Position numbers and translations under genes: made by a program
In this document: piece after piece, positions 25,406 through 34,204 of the stretch
Layout of the letters: every line of letters starts with the position of its first letter
How positions within the stretch are numbered: position 1 is the first letter of the stretch
Notes under the pieces: generated by a model
Databases searched by the model: none
Told to the model about the DNA's origin: nothing
Seen by the model: the letters and a program-made list of their open reading frames with translations, nothing else
Assembly: GCF_003116135.1 (NCBI RefSeq)
Contig: NZ_PDOA01000024.1
Location: 1-49,438 of the forward strand
Direction of reading: 5' to 3'
DNA: 49,438 nucleotides
Source: Teichococcus aestuarii
GTDB lineage: Bacteria > Pseudomonadota > Alphaproteobacteria > Acetobacterales > Acetobacteraceae

Positions 25406-25768
25406 TTACATGTGATGCCGCACGTGCGGGTCACTCATCACAGCAGCCGTCTGCTGGCCATAGTGGTGGTCAGGTGCGATATAGGCGACACCGCCCGCCT
25501 CGCCGCCTGTGGGAACTGGCACGCCAGGGACCGGATGTGCGGTCTCGGGATCCAGGTAGCGGATCCGCACGTTCTCGCCACGGCCAGCAACGTCGACACG
25601 TCCCCCACCAGCGACGTTCTCGTCATGACCAGGTGGATACTTCACGGCGAAGTTCTCACCTTGTGCAATGACTTCGATGGGGCCATTGGCGTAAGCCGCT
25701 GCCGCGGAACCGCCAACTGCAGCAATGAGAGAAAGCGCAAAGATTGCGGACTTACTGCGCGGCGTCAT
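25406..25768 (-). CDS. Small exported protein at the end of the copper operon
   Basis: 120 aa from MTPRSKSAIFALSLIAAVGG, with GGAG upstream. A signal peptide ends near AAAAYANG. The mature part is Gly/His/Val-rich (GENFAVKYPPGHDENVAGG, RIRYLDPETAHPV, PDHHYGQQTAAVMSDPHVRHH), with His near the C-terminus that may bind metal. The family is not recognised. The long frame to 26437 merely joins this gene to antisense sequence of the next one. Confidence 0.6.
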   Translation of the reverse strand: MTPRSKSAIFALSLIAAVGGSAAAAYANGPIEVIAQGENFAVKYPPGHDENVAGGGRVDVAGRGENVRIRYLDPETAHPVPGVPVPTGGEAGGVAYIAPDHHYGQQTAAVMSDPHVRHHM

Positions 25769-25989
25769 AGCGAACTCCTCAATCAGGCTTGCTGTTCTTT
25801 CCGGCACCTGAAGAGAATAAGGGGCGTTTATGTCTGCGATCTTGCGCCATTCTTTCATTTGATGACAGCGCGCTCTTGTGCCCACTCCTAGTTCTTGCAT
25901 GACGCGCCAGAGATCACGATTGAGGCTTCCAACCGCCATCTGCGCGCTGCAGGTTGGCGGAGCACGCTTAAGTGCTCCGCCGTGTCCAG

Positions 25990-26367
25990 TCAGTGGTTCA
26001 TCATCTGGCAGTGCTGCATCATCTGTTGCATCTGCGGCGACAGCGTGCCCTGCCGGGCCTGCGCCCGCATCTGCTGGCAGTGCGCCATCATCTGCTGCAT
26101 GTTCATGCCGCCCATGTTGTGACCCTGCATGCCGCCCGCGCTTTGGCCCTGCATGCCTGACATGTTGTGGCCTGGCATGGAGCCCATACTGCCTTGGGCA
26201 GCGGAGGTTCCGGGTGGCGTTGTGGATGTTGGCGGCAAGGACATCTGCGACGAGGTTGGGGTCGCCGCCGGGGGCCCTCCGGGCTGCGACGCGCAGGCAG
26301 CGACGCCGAGCAGCAATGTTGCAGCCAGCGTGGCCTTGCCAATCGCTTTCTTGGCGGTGTGGACCAT
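25990..26367 (-). CDS. Met/His/Gln-rich lipoprotein, putative copper binder
   Basis: 125 aa from MVHTAKKAIGKATLAATLL. The lipobox GVAAC places a lipidated Cys near residue 26. The mature part is low complexity with MPGHNMSGMQGQSAGGMQGH and MQQMMAHCQQMRAQARQ repeats, like copper-binding Met/His motifs. The second half resembles short CopA-type Met-rich stretches. It follows the DUF411 gene after 179 bases. Metal binding is inferred from composition and location. Confidence 0.65.
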   Translation of the reverse strand: MVHTAKKAIGKATLAATLLLGVAACASQPGGPPAATPTSSQMSLPPTSTTPPGTSAAQGSMGSMPGHNMSGMQGQSAGGMQGHNMGGMNMQQMMAHCQQMRAQARQGTLSPQMQQMMQHCQMMNH

Positions 26368-26546
26368 GTGCCCTCCTTGAGGTGATAGGGGTTCGGCAGG
26401 CACCCCGACCTGCCGCGGCAGGTCGGAGTGACGACATTGCACGACGAGGTTGCGGTCACAGGCCGTAACCGGCGCGCCCTGCAAGGCGTGGAGTGGCAAC
26501 ACGCCTTGAGGCGGCATGTTGCAGGCGGGGACGGTGGAGGGCGCGT

Positions 26547-27026
26547 TCACACGACTTCCAAGCCGCGGAAGCGCATCCATGGCCGCCAGGCGCCGTTCCG
26601 ACCAAAGGCGACGACGTCATAGGTCGAGGGCGGAGATCCCGGCATCTCCATGCCTGGCACGCCAATAGGCATCTCGGGCACGGCGAGCCCGGCGACCCCC
26701 TCGGGCTTTTCCCTGAGCAACCGCCGGATGGCGGCCACGGGAACATGGCCCTCCAGGGCGTAGCGGCCGACCTTTCCGGCGTGGCAGGAGATCAGGTCGG
26801 AAGGCGTCCCGAGTGCCTGCCGGTGCGGGCCGACGGCATCCACCACCTTGTCGTCCACCTCGAAACCCTCGTCCCGCAGGTGCGCGACCCAGCCGCCGCA
26901 GCAGCCGCAGTTGCGGTCCCGCCAGGCTTCCACCTTGGGCGGGCCGCCACAGGCGGCGGGGAGCACGGCCAGACCGAGCAAGCCAATCGTGAGGTTCCGG
27001 CGCGTGCTCCAGGGGTGCATCGTCAT
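26547..27026 (-). CDS. DUF411 metal-binding protein
   Basis: 159 aa. An N-terminal signal (STRRNLTIGLLGLAVLPAAC) is followed by VEAWRDRNCGCCGGWVAHLR with the CGCC cluster, then the conserved SCHAGKVGRYALEGHVP and GLAVPEMPIGVPGMEM. DUF411 proteins sit next to copper and silver resistance genes and probably act as periplasmic metallochaperones. It is 4 bases downstream of the kinase and part of its operon. Confidence 0.85.
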   Translation of the reverse strand: MTMHPWSTRRNLTIGLLGLAVLPAACGGPPKVEAWRDRNCGCCGGWVAHLRDEGFEVDDKVVDAVGPHRQALGTPSDLISCHAGKVGRYALEGHVPVAAIRRLLREKPEGVAGLAVPEMPIGVPGMEMPGSPPSTYDVVAFGRNGAWRPWMRFRGLEVV

Positions 27027-27030
27027 TCTC

Positions 27031-28266
27031 CTAGGCGGATCGGGGCAAGCGGATGCTGGCGCGAAGGCCGCCGCCCGTGAGGTTCTGAAGCGTCACCGAT
27101 CCGCCATGGCGGCCGACCGCTTGGCGGGCGATGGCCAAGCCGAGGCCAGAGCCGCCGGTCCGGCGATTGCGCGAGTGCTCCAGACGGTAGAAAGGCTGGA
27201 AGACCCGCTCCAGCTGCTCCTCCGGCACCCCTGGCCCGGCGTCGTCGACATGGACGACGAGCTCCCGCCCCAGATCAGACAGCGTGACCCGGGCCGAGGT
27301 GCCGTACTTCACCGCGTTGTCGATGATGTTGGCGAAGGCGCGCTTCAGGGCGATGGCCCGGCAGGGCAGCCGTGCCTGCGGTGGTCCCTCATAGATCACC
27401 GACTTGCCCATGTCCTCAGCGTTGCCGCAGAGGGTCTGGAGCATCGCCGCGATGTCGGCGGACCGCACCTCCTCCTGCTCCTCGTCGCCCCGTAGGTAGG
27501 CCAGCGTGGAGCCGATCATGGCGTCCATCTCGTCGAGGTCGGCGTCGATCTGCCTTTGCGTTTCGGCGTCATCCAGGAAGCCCGCGCGCAGCCGCAGCCG
27601 CGCCAGAGGGGTCCGGAGATCGTGGCTGACGGCCGCCAGCGCCTGGGTCCGGTCGGCGATGAGGCGGTCGATGCGCGCTTGCATGCGGTTGAAGGCCTGC
27701 GCCGCCTGCCGGACCTCCCGGGGCCCCTCCTCGGGCACGGTGACCGTCTGCCCCGGCCTGCCGATGCGATCGGCCGCGTTAGAGAGCTCCCGCAGCGGCC
27801 GCGCGATGAGGCGCACCACCAGCAGGCCCAGCACCAGGATGCCGAAGGCCATCGCGGTGGTGGAGAGCAGCGTCGCATGCTCCGGCTGCGCTTGCAGAGG
27901 GTCGGCGTGGTACCAGAGGTGGCTGCCATCCGGCAGATCGACCGTGCCTTCAGCCTCCAGGTGGCCCGAATGGGCAAGATCTTGCGCTGCAACGGCGCCC
28001 GCCGCGCCACCGGGTTGCCAGCGCACCTGGAAGCCCGGCGACGACAAGGCCTGCGCCACGGCCTCGCGGGCGTCTTGCGGCACCATGCCGATGGCGCGGG
28101 CAGCGGCGGCAACCCGCTCAGCAGTGACGTTCTGCTGCGTGCTGCCCAGCAGGATGTCGCTGCCCGTCTGATGCAGCCACAGGCTGCCGACGTGGAAGGC
28201 CATCAGGCCGACCAGTAGCACCAGGATGATACGTCCGGCCAGGGTGCTGGGCAGCAGCCGCCTCAT
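27031..28266 (-). CDS. copS: Two-component sensor histidine kinase, copper-responsive (CopS/CusS-like)
   Basis: 411 aa. TM1 about residues 12-31, a periplasmic loop to about 130, TM2 about 133-154, then HAMP (about 154-206). The HisKA motif AAVSHDLRTPLARL has the phosphorylated H215. ATPase boxes are NIIDNAVKYG (313-322), DDAGPGVPEE (341-350) and GGSGLGLAIA (371-380). It autophosphorylates and passes phosphate to the response regulator. ATGA overlap with the regulator gene indicates coupling. Metal specificity is inferred from neighbours. Confidence 0.9.
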   Translation of the reverse strand: MRRLLPSTLAGRIILVLLVGLMAFHVGSLWLHQTGSDILLGSTQQNVTAERVAAAARAIGMVPQDAREAVAQALSSPGFQVRWQPGGAAGAVAAQDLAHSGHLEAEGTVDLPDGSHLWYHADPLQAQPEHATLLSTTAMAFGILVLGLLVVRLIARPLRELSNAADRIGRPGQTVTVPEEGPREVRQAAQAFNRMQARIDRLIADRTQALAAVSHDLRTPLARLRLRAGFLDDAETQRQIDADLDEMDAMIGSTLAYLRGDEEQEEVRSADIAAMLQTLCGNAEDMGKSVIYEGPPQARLPCRAIALKRAFANIIDNAVKYGTSARVTLSDLGRELVVHVDDAGPGVPEEQLERVFQPFYRLEHSRNRRTGGSGLGLAIARQAVGRHGGSVTLQNLTGGGLRASIRLPRSA

Positions 28267-29042
28267 CCGCGCGTAACGGTCGGAACGAACATGTAACCAG
28301 CGCTACGGATCGTCTTGATAATGGAAGGGCTATCGGCGAGCGGTTCCAGCTTGCGCCGGAGGCGGCTGACCATGACGTCCACCGAGCGGTCGACGCTGTC
28401 CGAGATCCGGTTGCGGGCGAGGTCTAACACTTGGTCGCGCGACAGTACGCGCTGCGGGTGCTCGCAAAAGGCCAGCAGCAGGTCGTACTCGCCGCTGGAC
28501 AGGTCGACGGCCGAGCCGTCGGGAGCTGTGAGTTCCCGCCTTCGGGTGTCGAGCACCCAGTTGGCGAAGGTCATCCGGTCTCCCATCGTCACGCCGGTAC
28601 GCCCTGTTCCGGCCTGGGCGCGCCGCAACACAGCCCGGATGCGAGCCAGCAGTTCTGGCCGACTGAAGGGCTTGGGGATGTAGTCATCGGCACCCAGCTC
28701 GAGTCCCGCGACCCGGTCCGCCTCCTCTCCCCGAGCGGTCACCATGATGATGGGAACCTCTGTCTTCGCGCGTAGTGCCCGGCAGAGGTCGAGCCCGGAC
28801 TGCCCCGGCAGCATCACGTCGAGCAGCACGAGATCCACGGAGGATAGCGCCAGAGTGTCCCACATCTCGGCGCCATTGCGGGCGCCGGTGACCCGGTAGC
28901 CGTTCTGTCGGAGGAACTTGGCGATAAGGATGCGCATTTCGCCATCGTCTTCGACAACGAGGATGTGCGCATCGGGAAGCAGCGGGCTGCCCCGCCCCTC
29001 CCGCTCGCTTGCAGGGCTAACCGGCTGCACCTGCCAAAGCAC
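28263..29042 (-). CDS. copR: OmpR-family response regulator (CopR-like)
   Basis: 259 aa from a GTG. The receiver domain has acidic residues E31/D32/D33 and the phospho-acceptor D75 (VLLDVMLPG), with the conserved Lys in PKPFSRPEL. The C-terminal winged helix ends in RLRRKLEPLADSP and IKTIRSAGYMFVP. The first 20 residues are unusual and overlap the upstream cupredoxin stop, so a downstream GTG or TTG may be the true start. It probably controls the operon it lies in. Confidence 0.9.
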   Translation of the reverse strand: MLWQVQPVSPASEREGRGSPLLPDAHILVVEDDGEMRILIAKFLRQNGYRVTGARNGAEMWDTLALSSVDLVLLDVMLPGQSGLDLCRALRAKTEVPIIMVTARGEEADRVAGLELGADDYIPKPFSRPELLARIRAVLRRAQAGTGRTGVTMGDRMTFANWVLDTRRRELTAPDGSAVDLSSGEYDLLLAFCEHPQRVLSRDQVLDLARNRISDSVDRSVDVMVSRLRRKLEPLADSPSIIKTIRSAGYMFVPTVTRG

Positions 29043-29466
29043 TCAATTTGGCCTTGGCCTTAGGCGCGAGGCCGGAAGCCGATGACACGCGCGGCACAAA
29101 TGCAGCTAGGTCGGCATCTCCCACCACGATCAGCGCCACCATTCCCAATCCCGCGTGAGGAGTGCACTGCACGGGGTAAACGCCGGGCCGTTCAAAGGTC
29201 ACCGTTCCTTCGGCGTTGAAGGGCACCGTGACCGGCGGGGCCCCCGCAGGCCACAGCGATTGGATCGGGGTGACGTTGTGGCCCTTGTCGGTGGGCTCAA
29301 AGCGGACGGAGCCGCCGACAGGAATTCTGATAATGGCGGGGTCATAGGCGAAGGTCTCGTCCTGCCCAGGGCCACGGTTCAACTCTCGCACGGTCGCAGC
29401 GGGTTCCGCCGCAACAGCGGAAAGGCTGGTAGTAGCGAGCATCGCAGTCAAGAGGAAGCGGATCAT
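29017..29466 (-). CDS. Pseudoazurin/plastocyanin-like cupredoxin
   Basis: 149 aa from MIRFLLTAMLATTSLSAVAAE, a signal peptide. Type 1 copper ligands are visible: His in KGHNVTP and Cys-His-Met in QCTPHAGLGM. The fold segment FAYDPAIIRIPVGGSVRFEP is also typical. This is a small periplasmic electron-transfer or copper-binding protein. It is inserted between copB and the regulator gene on the same strand. Start selected by the signal peptide; ATG at 29517 is unlikely. Confidence 0.9.
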   Translation of the reverse strand: MIRFLLTAMLATTSLSAVAAEPAATVRELNRGPGQDETFAYDPAIIRIPVGGSVRFEPTDKGHNVTPIQSLWPAGAPPVTVPFNAEGTVTFERPGVYPVQCTPHAGLGMVALIVVGDADLAAFVPRVSSASGLAPKAKAKLSALAGAAG

Positions 29467-29480
29467 CCCAAACGCCTTTG

Positions 29481-30248
29481 TCAGAAGAACAACCGGACGC
29501 CAGTTACGAAGTTCCACGCTCCCACCTGCTCACCTTCTTCGCGAGCATAGCGGGCAGTATCTCCAATCTTGCGTTCGTAGTTGATCCCAATATAGGGCGC
29601 CACTTCGCGAGTGACCTCGTAGCGGAGGCGGAAACCGGCTTCCACGTCATTTATGCCGCTACCGACACCCAGTTCCGGAACCTTTTGAAGTGCGAAATTG
29701 GCCTCCACGTTCGGCTGGAGCACAAGCCGCTGCGTGATGTAGACATCATAGGAAACTTCGGCCCGTGCGGACAGATCCCCCTCCTGGCTGACGAAGCCCT
29801 GAAGGCCGACCTCAAACAGCCCGGGCGCTAACCCTTGCAGCCCGATGACGCCATAGGCGCGGTTCGGAAGCGGCCGAATATCATAGCGGACACCAGCTTG
29901 GATGTCCCAGTAGTAGCCGAGCAGACGCGAGTAGAGCAGCTGAATCTCCGCCTGCTCGACGCGCCCGCTGCGGGTGGTCTCGCCTTCCGTCCTCAACCAC
30001 ACGCGATCCGTGTCGCCGCCGTACCAGGCTTGGCCATCCCAGCGGCCGACATTGGGCCCGTCGAGCCCAAAACCGTACTCTAAGGTCTCGAACAGCACCG
30101 CGCCGGTGTAGACCTCATGGCTAAAGGGCGGCTCGGTGCTGTGCTGCATCGCCTGCGCGCGGGCGGTGCTAGCCCCGAAAGACAGCATGATGGCCGTTCC
30201 TGCAGCCAATCCCATCCGCTGGAAGTTCATCCCTGGCATGCGCTTCAT
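29481..30248 (-). CDS. copB: Copper resistance protein CopB (outer membrane)
   Basis: 255 aa from MKRMPGMNFQRMGLAAG. A signal peptide precedes the CopB domain (HSTEPPFSHEVYTGAVLFETLEY..., LLYSRLLGYYWDIQAGVRYD, ...GVRLFF). The C-terminal aromatic ending fits an outer-membrane beta-barrel. The Met-rich N-terminal copper-binding repeats of classical CopB are missing, so it is a short form. The ATG overlaps the copA stop by 4 bases (ATGA). Confidence 0.92.
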   Translation of the reverse strand: MKRMPGMNFQRMGLAAGTAIMLSFGASTARAQAMQHSTEPPFSHEVYTGAVLFETLEYGFGLDGPNVGRWDGQAWYGGDTDRVWLRTEGETTRSGRVEQAEIQLLYSRLLGYYWDIQAGVRYDIRPLPNRAYGVIGLQGLAPGLFEVGLQGFVSQEGDLSARAEVSYDVYITQRLVLQPNVEANFALQKVPELGVGSGINDVEAGFRLRYEVTREVAPYIGINYERKIGDTARYAREEGEQVGAWNFVTGVRLFF

Positions 30249-32185
30249 CCTGCGGAGGCGGTTCGAGGGGAGTTGACGACGGAGATCTTGCGCATCATGC
30301 CGGTTTCCATGTGGTAGAGCATGTGGCAATGGAAGGCCCAGCCGCCCGGTGCATCGACCTCCATGTCGATATCCAGGGTTGACCCCGGCTTGATATTCAC
30401 CGTGTGTAGCAGCGGGTTCTCGGCTCCGTTGCCCACCTGCGGGATCATCCACATGCCGTGAATGTGCATAGGATGGGCCATCATCGTCTCATTGACGAAG
30501 CGGAAACGAACCCGCTCACCGAGGTGCAGTTGGATGGGCTGCGCCTGGCTGAAGCTGTTGCCGTTGATGGACCAGAAGTACCGCTCCATGTTGCCGGTCA
30601 GCCGGATCTCGATGACGCGGGTTGGCTCGCGCACCGGGTAAAGCGGCTTGGCGGCGCGCAGGTCGCGGTAGGACAGCACGCGGGCACCCGGCGGCGCGCC
30701 GACGTCGTTCACCAGCGGGTCCGGCATTGCCATGCCGCCATGGCCCATGGCGCCGTGGTCCATTCCGGCCATGGCACCGGCGCCCGCCGCGCCATTGTTC
30801 ATGCCGGGCATGTTGCCGTGGTCCATGCCCGCCATGCCGCCCATGGCACCGTGGTTCATCCCGGGCATGGAGGAGTGGTCCATGCCAGCCATGCCTCCAT
30901 GATTCATGTCGCCCATGGAGCCGCCCTGCATGCCCTGGGAGCCTCCGGCGGGCATCTGCATGGAGGAGTGGTCCATCCCCCCCATGCCGCCCATGTCCAT
31001 AGGTGCGACGTGGCCCGGGGCGTCCACCTCCGGCATCGGGGTGCCGCGATCCAGGCCGCTGGGCCCGTAGTTCATGCCCATGTCGGCCATGGTCAGCACG
31101 GGACGCGGACGGTGTGGTGGCAGCGGCAGGGCAGGCAGGCCTTCCTGCGTCGCCAGGCTGAACTGCGCGAAGCCCTGGCGGCCCATGGACTCTGCCAGCA
31201 TCTGGTACTGGCGCCCGTCGCGGGGGCGCACCAGGACGTCGAAGGTCTCGGCCGGGGCAATGCGGAACTCGTCCACGGTTACGGGGCGCACGTTGTTGCC
31301 GTGCGCCTGAACCACCGTCATCTGCAGCCCGGGGATCCGGACGTCAAAGTGCGTCATGGCGCCGCTGTTGATGAACCGCAGGCGCACCGTCTCGCCCGGC
31401 CGGAACACGCCGGTGAAGTTCTGGGCCGGGGTATAGCCGTTGACCAGATAGGTGTAGCCGCCGACGTCCTCGATGTCGGTGGGGTCCATCCGCATGTCGC
31501 CCCACATGATGCGGTCGGAGACGATGGCAGAGCGCGCGGCGGCGTCCGGCGCCCGGCGGAGCTCGCCGACCAGGCTGGCCAGGGTGCGCTTGTTGTAGTT
31601 GTAGTAGCCGGGGTCGCGCTTGAGGTTGGCGATGACATGGCTCGGCGTCTCGTCCGTCCAGTCAGACAACTGGACGATGTAGTCGCGGTCATAGCCGAAA
31701 GGCTCCGGCGTCGCGGGGTCGATGACGATGGAGCCGTAGATGCCGGACTGCTCCTGCACGCCCGAGTGGCTGTGGTACCAGTAGGTGCCGGCCTGGACGA
31801 GCGGGAAGCGGTACTGGTGCGTGCCGCCCGCGTCGATACCCTGGAATCCGTCGCTGATGCCGGGCACGCCGTCCTGGCTGCTCGGCAGAATCAGGCCATG
31901 CCAGTGGATCGAGGTGTGCTCGCGCAGCCGGTTGGTGACGTTGATCACCACCTCTTCGCCCTCGCGGAAGCGCAGGACGGGTCCCGGGATCTGCCCGTTG
32001 ATGGCCATGGCCGGGCGGCGGCGCCCGGTGATGTTGGCCGTCACGTGGGACAGGGTCAGGTTGAACTCGCGCGGCATCGCCCGCCCGACGGCGGGCTGCG
32101 CCAGGGCGCCGGACGCGGCCGGGAACGCCAGGGCAGCCACGCCAAGGCCCAGTGCCTGCCGCCTGCTCAAGGTTCTGTCGTGCAT
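30245..32185 (-). CDS. copA: CopA multicopper oxidase
   Basis: 646 aa from MHDRTLSRRQALGLGVAAL, a twin-arginine signal. Copper motifs are HWHG (about 94-97), YWYHSHSG (135-142), HPMHIHGMW and HCHMLYHMETGM at the C-terminus, giving the type 1 and trinuclear sites. Residues about 375-480 are a Met/His-rich linker with MDHSSM, MNHGAM and MDHGNM repeats, much longer than in many homologues. It oxidises and sequesters periplasmic Cu(I). Operon overlap with copB. Confidence 0.95.
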   Translation of the reverse strand: MHDRTLSRRQALGLGVAALAFPAASGALAQPAVGRAMPREFNLTLSHVTANITGRRRPAMAINGQIPGPVLRFREGEEVVINVTNRLREHTSIHWHGLILPSSQDGVPGISDGFQGIDAGGTHQYRFPLVQAGTYWYHSHSGVQEQSGIYGSIVIDPATPEPFGYDRDYIVQLSDWTDETPSHVIANLKRDPGYYNYNKRTLASLVGELRRAPDAAARSAIVSDRIMWGDMRMDPTDIEDVGGYTYLVNGYTPAQNFTGVFRPGETVRLRFINSGAMTHFDVRIPGLQMTVVQAHGNNVRPVTVDEFRIAPAETFDVLVRPRDGRQYQMLAESMGRQGFAQFSLATQEGLPALPLPPHRPRPVLTMADMGMNYGPSGLDRGTPMPEVDAPGHVAPMDMGGMGGMDHSSMQMPAGGSQGMQGGSMGDMNHGGMAGMDHSSMPGMNHGAMGGMAGMDHGNMPGMNNGAAGAGAMAGMDHGAMGHGGMAMPDPLVNDVGAPPGARVLSYRDLRAAKPLYPVREPTRVIEIRLTGNMERYFWSINGNSFSQAQPIQLHLGERVRFRFVNETMMAHPMHIHGMWMIPQVGNGAENPLLHTVNIKPGSTLDIDMEVDAPGGWAFHCHMLYHMETGMMRKISVVNSPRTASAG

Positions 32186-32230
32186 CACTCTCTTCTCACT
32201 CCAGGCGGCCAACCGAGGCCTTGTCCAGGA

Positions 32231-32791
32231 TCAGCGTGCGAAATCCACCTTGCCCACCATGCCGGACTCGTAGTGACCCGGGATGTTGCAGGCGAACTCC
32301 AGGGTGGCGGCCTTGGTGAACTTGAAGATCATCTCCTCGGTCTTGCCGGGATCAACCAGCACCGCATTCGGGTCGTCGTGGCGCATCGCGCCATGGTTCA
32401 TGGCGCCATGGTTCATCCCAGGCATCTTGGAGTGGTCCATGCCAGCCATGGCGTCCTTGCTGGTCGCCGACATCATGCCGCTGTCGAACATGGCCTGCAT
32501 CTCGCGCTGGTGCTGCTGGTGCATGGCCGCGGTGCCGATGTTGAACTCGTGCAGGAGCTCGCCCGCGTTGCGCACCCGGAAGCGGACAGTCTCGCCAGCC
32601 CGAACCTGAATCCGCTGCGGCTGGTATGAGTTGTCCCGCATGACGACATCAATGGTGCGCTTGACATCTTGGGCGCGGCCGCGAGTGCCGAAAGCTTGGT
32701 AGGCGGAGTCCGCCACGGCGGGGGACACGTTGATTGCGGCGACGCCCAGAGCCATCAGTGCTGCAGTCGCTAGGCTGGTGCGGAAACCCAT
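32231..32791 (-). CDS. Periplasmic cupredoxin of the CopI type
   Basis: 186 aa. Signal MGFRTSLATAALMALGVAAI, then a cupredoxin domain with RAGETVRFRVRNAGELLHEF and C-terminal ligands Cys-His-Met in FACNIPGHYESGM. A Met/His insertion (MAGMDHSKMPGMNHGAMNHG) sits between them. CopI-like proteins confer copper tolerance, mainly in Proteobacteria cop clusters. It is the first gene of the cop operon, with the promoter presumably in 32792-32953. Confidence 0.85.
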   Translation of the reverse strand: MGFRTSLATAALMALGVAAINVSPAVADSAYQAFGTRGRAQDVKRTIDVVMRDNSYQPQRIQVRAGETVRFRVRNAGELLHEFNIGTAAMHQQHQREMQAMFDSGMMSATSKDAMAGMDHSKMPGMNHGAMNHGAMRHDDPNAVLVDPGKTEEMIFKFTKAATLEFACNIPGHYESGMVGKVDFAR

Positions 32792-32953
32792 TCATCTCAC
32801 CCCATGTGATACCTGACGGGCCAGCGGACCAAATCCGCCCCCGCGCAGGCCATGAGGATGAGCTAGCGCTCAATTAAGAACGCTAGATTGCTCAAGTATG
32901 ACAAAATATTTCAGGATGGTGTGCCTTCCTACCACGCCACAATTGTCTCTAGC
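32792..32953. promoter_or_regulatory. Leader region of the cop operon, cut by IS481
   Basis: About 160 bases between the first cop gene and the IS481 end. An AT-rich patch (AAATATTTTGTCATACTTGA on the minus strand, near 32900-32920) could be the promoter. No CopR-type direct repeat could be assigned confidently. The IS481 insertion bounds the region 160 bases upstream of the first gene, so original upstream control elements may have been lost. Confidence 0.4.
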
Positions 32954-34055
32954 TGTCTGGTCGCGGAACATTGTTGGGACCCGGTGGGGCTGGCGATCGT
33001 AGACCACGCCTATCGTTTCGAGCGCCTGAAGGGCGCCGTGCCGGGAGGTAGGTGAGCCATGCACCAGATCCACCCCAATGCCCGTACCACCCCCGCCGTC
33101 CGGGCTGAGATCGCCCGCTCTTCCGAGCCCTCGGGTGTCCTGGCTCGCCGCTTTGGGGTGAGCAGCGAGACCATCCGCAAGTGGCGCCAGCGCGGACCGC
33201 AAGACTGCCTCGACCACTCGGCCCGGCCCCATAAGCTGCCCTGGAAGGCCACCGAGGAGGAGCGCGCCATCGTCTGCGGCCTGCGCCGGGCCACCAACTT
33301 CGCCCTCGATGACCTCACCTTCGTGGTGACCCACTTCTTGCCGCATCTGAACCGCGACAGCATCTGGCGCATCCTCAAAGCTGAGGGGCTGAGCCGCAGG
33401 CGCCCTTCCACTTCCGAGCGGCCTATCCGGGGCAAGGGCACCTTCCGGGATTATGATCTCGGCTTCGTCCACATCGACATCAAGCATCTGCCCAAGCTGC
33501 AGACCGCCAATGGTGAGCGCCGCAAGCGCTACCTCTATGTCGCCATTGATCGCCGGTCCCGCTCCGTCCACCTGGCTGTCAAGGATGACGAGACGGAGCG
33601 CAGCGCCATCGCTTTCTTGCGCGAGGCAGCCAAGGCCTTTCCGTTCCGCCTCACCCACGTGCTGACAGACAACGGCAGTTGCTTCACACCCGCTTTTGCC
33701 AAGGTGTGCGCCGAGCTCGGCGCGGAGTATCGCCACACCCGGCCCTACTCGCCGCAGACAAATGGCATGGTAGAGAGGTTCAACGGGCGGGTCGGCAGCG
33801 AGGTGCTCGGCATCACCATCTGGTCCCATGCCCAACTGGAGCAGCTGCTGCGAGGCTTCAACGCCGCCTACAATGCCCGCCGTCAGCGCGTCCTCGGCGG
33901 AAAGACACCCGACCAAGTCGTCAAGGAACGCCTCCGAACGCGACGAAAGCTCGCCCGACCCAAACCCGAGACACCTGAAGGTCGAGCCGGCCCAGAGGAC
34001 ATCGCCCGCGCACGCCTCATTGCTGAAGCTGCCAAGGAGGTTTCACAACCGGACA
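32954..34055 (+). mobile_element. IS481-family element, apparently complete
   Basis: Left end TGTCTGGTCGCGGAACATT and, inverted at the right, TGTCCGGTTGTGAAACCTC match at most positions and begin with the TGT typical of the family. The element replaces the start of a repA gene on its right. No clear target duplication: left flank CTAGC and right flank CTGGC differ at one base. Confidence 0.8.
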
Positions 34056-34204
34056 CTGGCCGACGACGAGCTGGCCTTTACCCATTCGGGCCTCTGCCAG
34101 ACCTGCCTGCCTCATGCCCGCCCCGACAGCAACGATGCGATCTGGGAGCGCAGTTCCGGGCGCTTTCACTTGATGGTCAGCCCCGGCGTGGTGCGCGGCG
34201 CTGA
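33059..34204 (+). CDS. IS481-family transposase
   Basis: 381-aa reading frame. An N-terminal HTH (GVLARRFGVSSETIRKWRQR) precedes the rve core with D in FVHIDIKHL, D in LTDNGSCFTP and E in NGMVERFNGR. The conserved protein ends near VSQPDT at the right end of the element. The frame has no stop of its own and reads about 50 codons into flanking repA DNA, in a different frame from repA, before ending at 34204. Confidence 0.9.
   Translation: MHQIHPNARTTPAVRAEIARSSEPSGVLARRFGVSSETIRKWRQRGPQDCLDHSARPHKLPWKATEEERAIVCGLRRATNFALDDLTFVVTHFLPHLNRDSIWRILKAEGLSRRRPSTSERPIRGKGTFRDYDLGFVHIDIKHLPKLQTANGERRKRYLYVAIDRRSRSVHLAVKDDETERSAIAFLREAAKAFPFRLTHVLTDNGSCFTPAFAKVCAELGAEYRHTRPYSPQTNGMVERFNGRVGSEVLGITIWSHAQLEQLLRGFNAAYNARRQRVLGGKTPDQVVKERLRTRRKLARPKPETPEGRAGPEDIARARLIAEAAKEVSQPDTGRRRAGLYPFGPLPDLPASCPPRQQRCDLGAQFRALSLDGQPRRGARR

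Noticed and set aside
25406-26437. Single 343-codon protein
   Set aside because: The N-terminal 220 residues are the shadow of the Met/His-rich lipoprotein gene; the true gene starts at 25768 with a ribosome site and signal peptide.
30458-32629. Open frame of 723 codons on the plus strand
   Set aside because: Antisense to copA and copI; His/Val/Arg-rich low-complexity product caused by GC-rich codon bias, no motif.
32870-33916. Open frame of 348 codons on the minus strand
   Set aside because: Antisense to the IS481 transposase, whose DDE motifs are clear on the plus strand.
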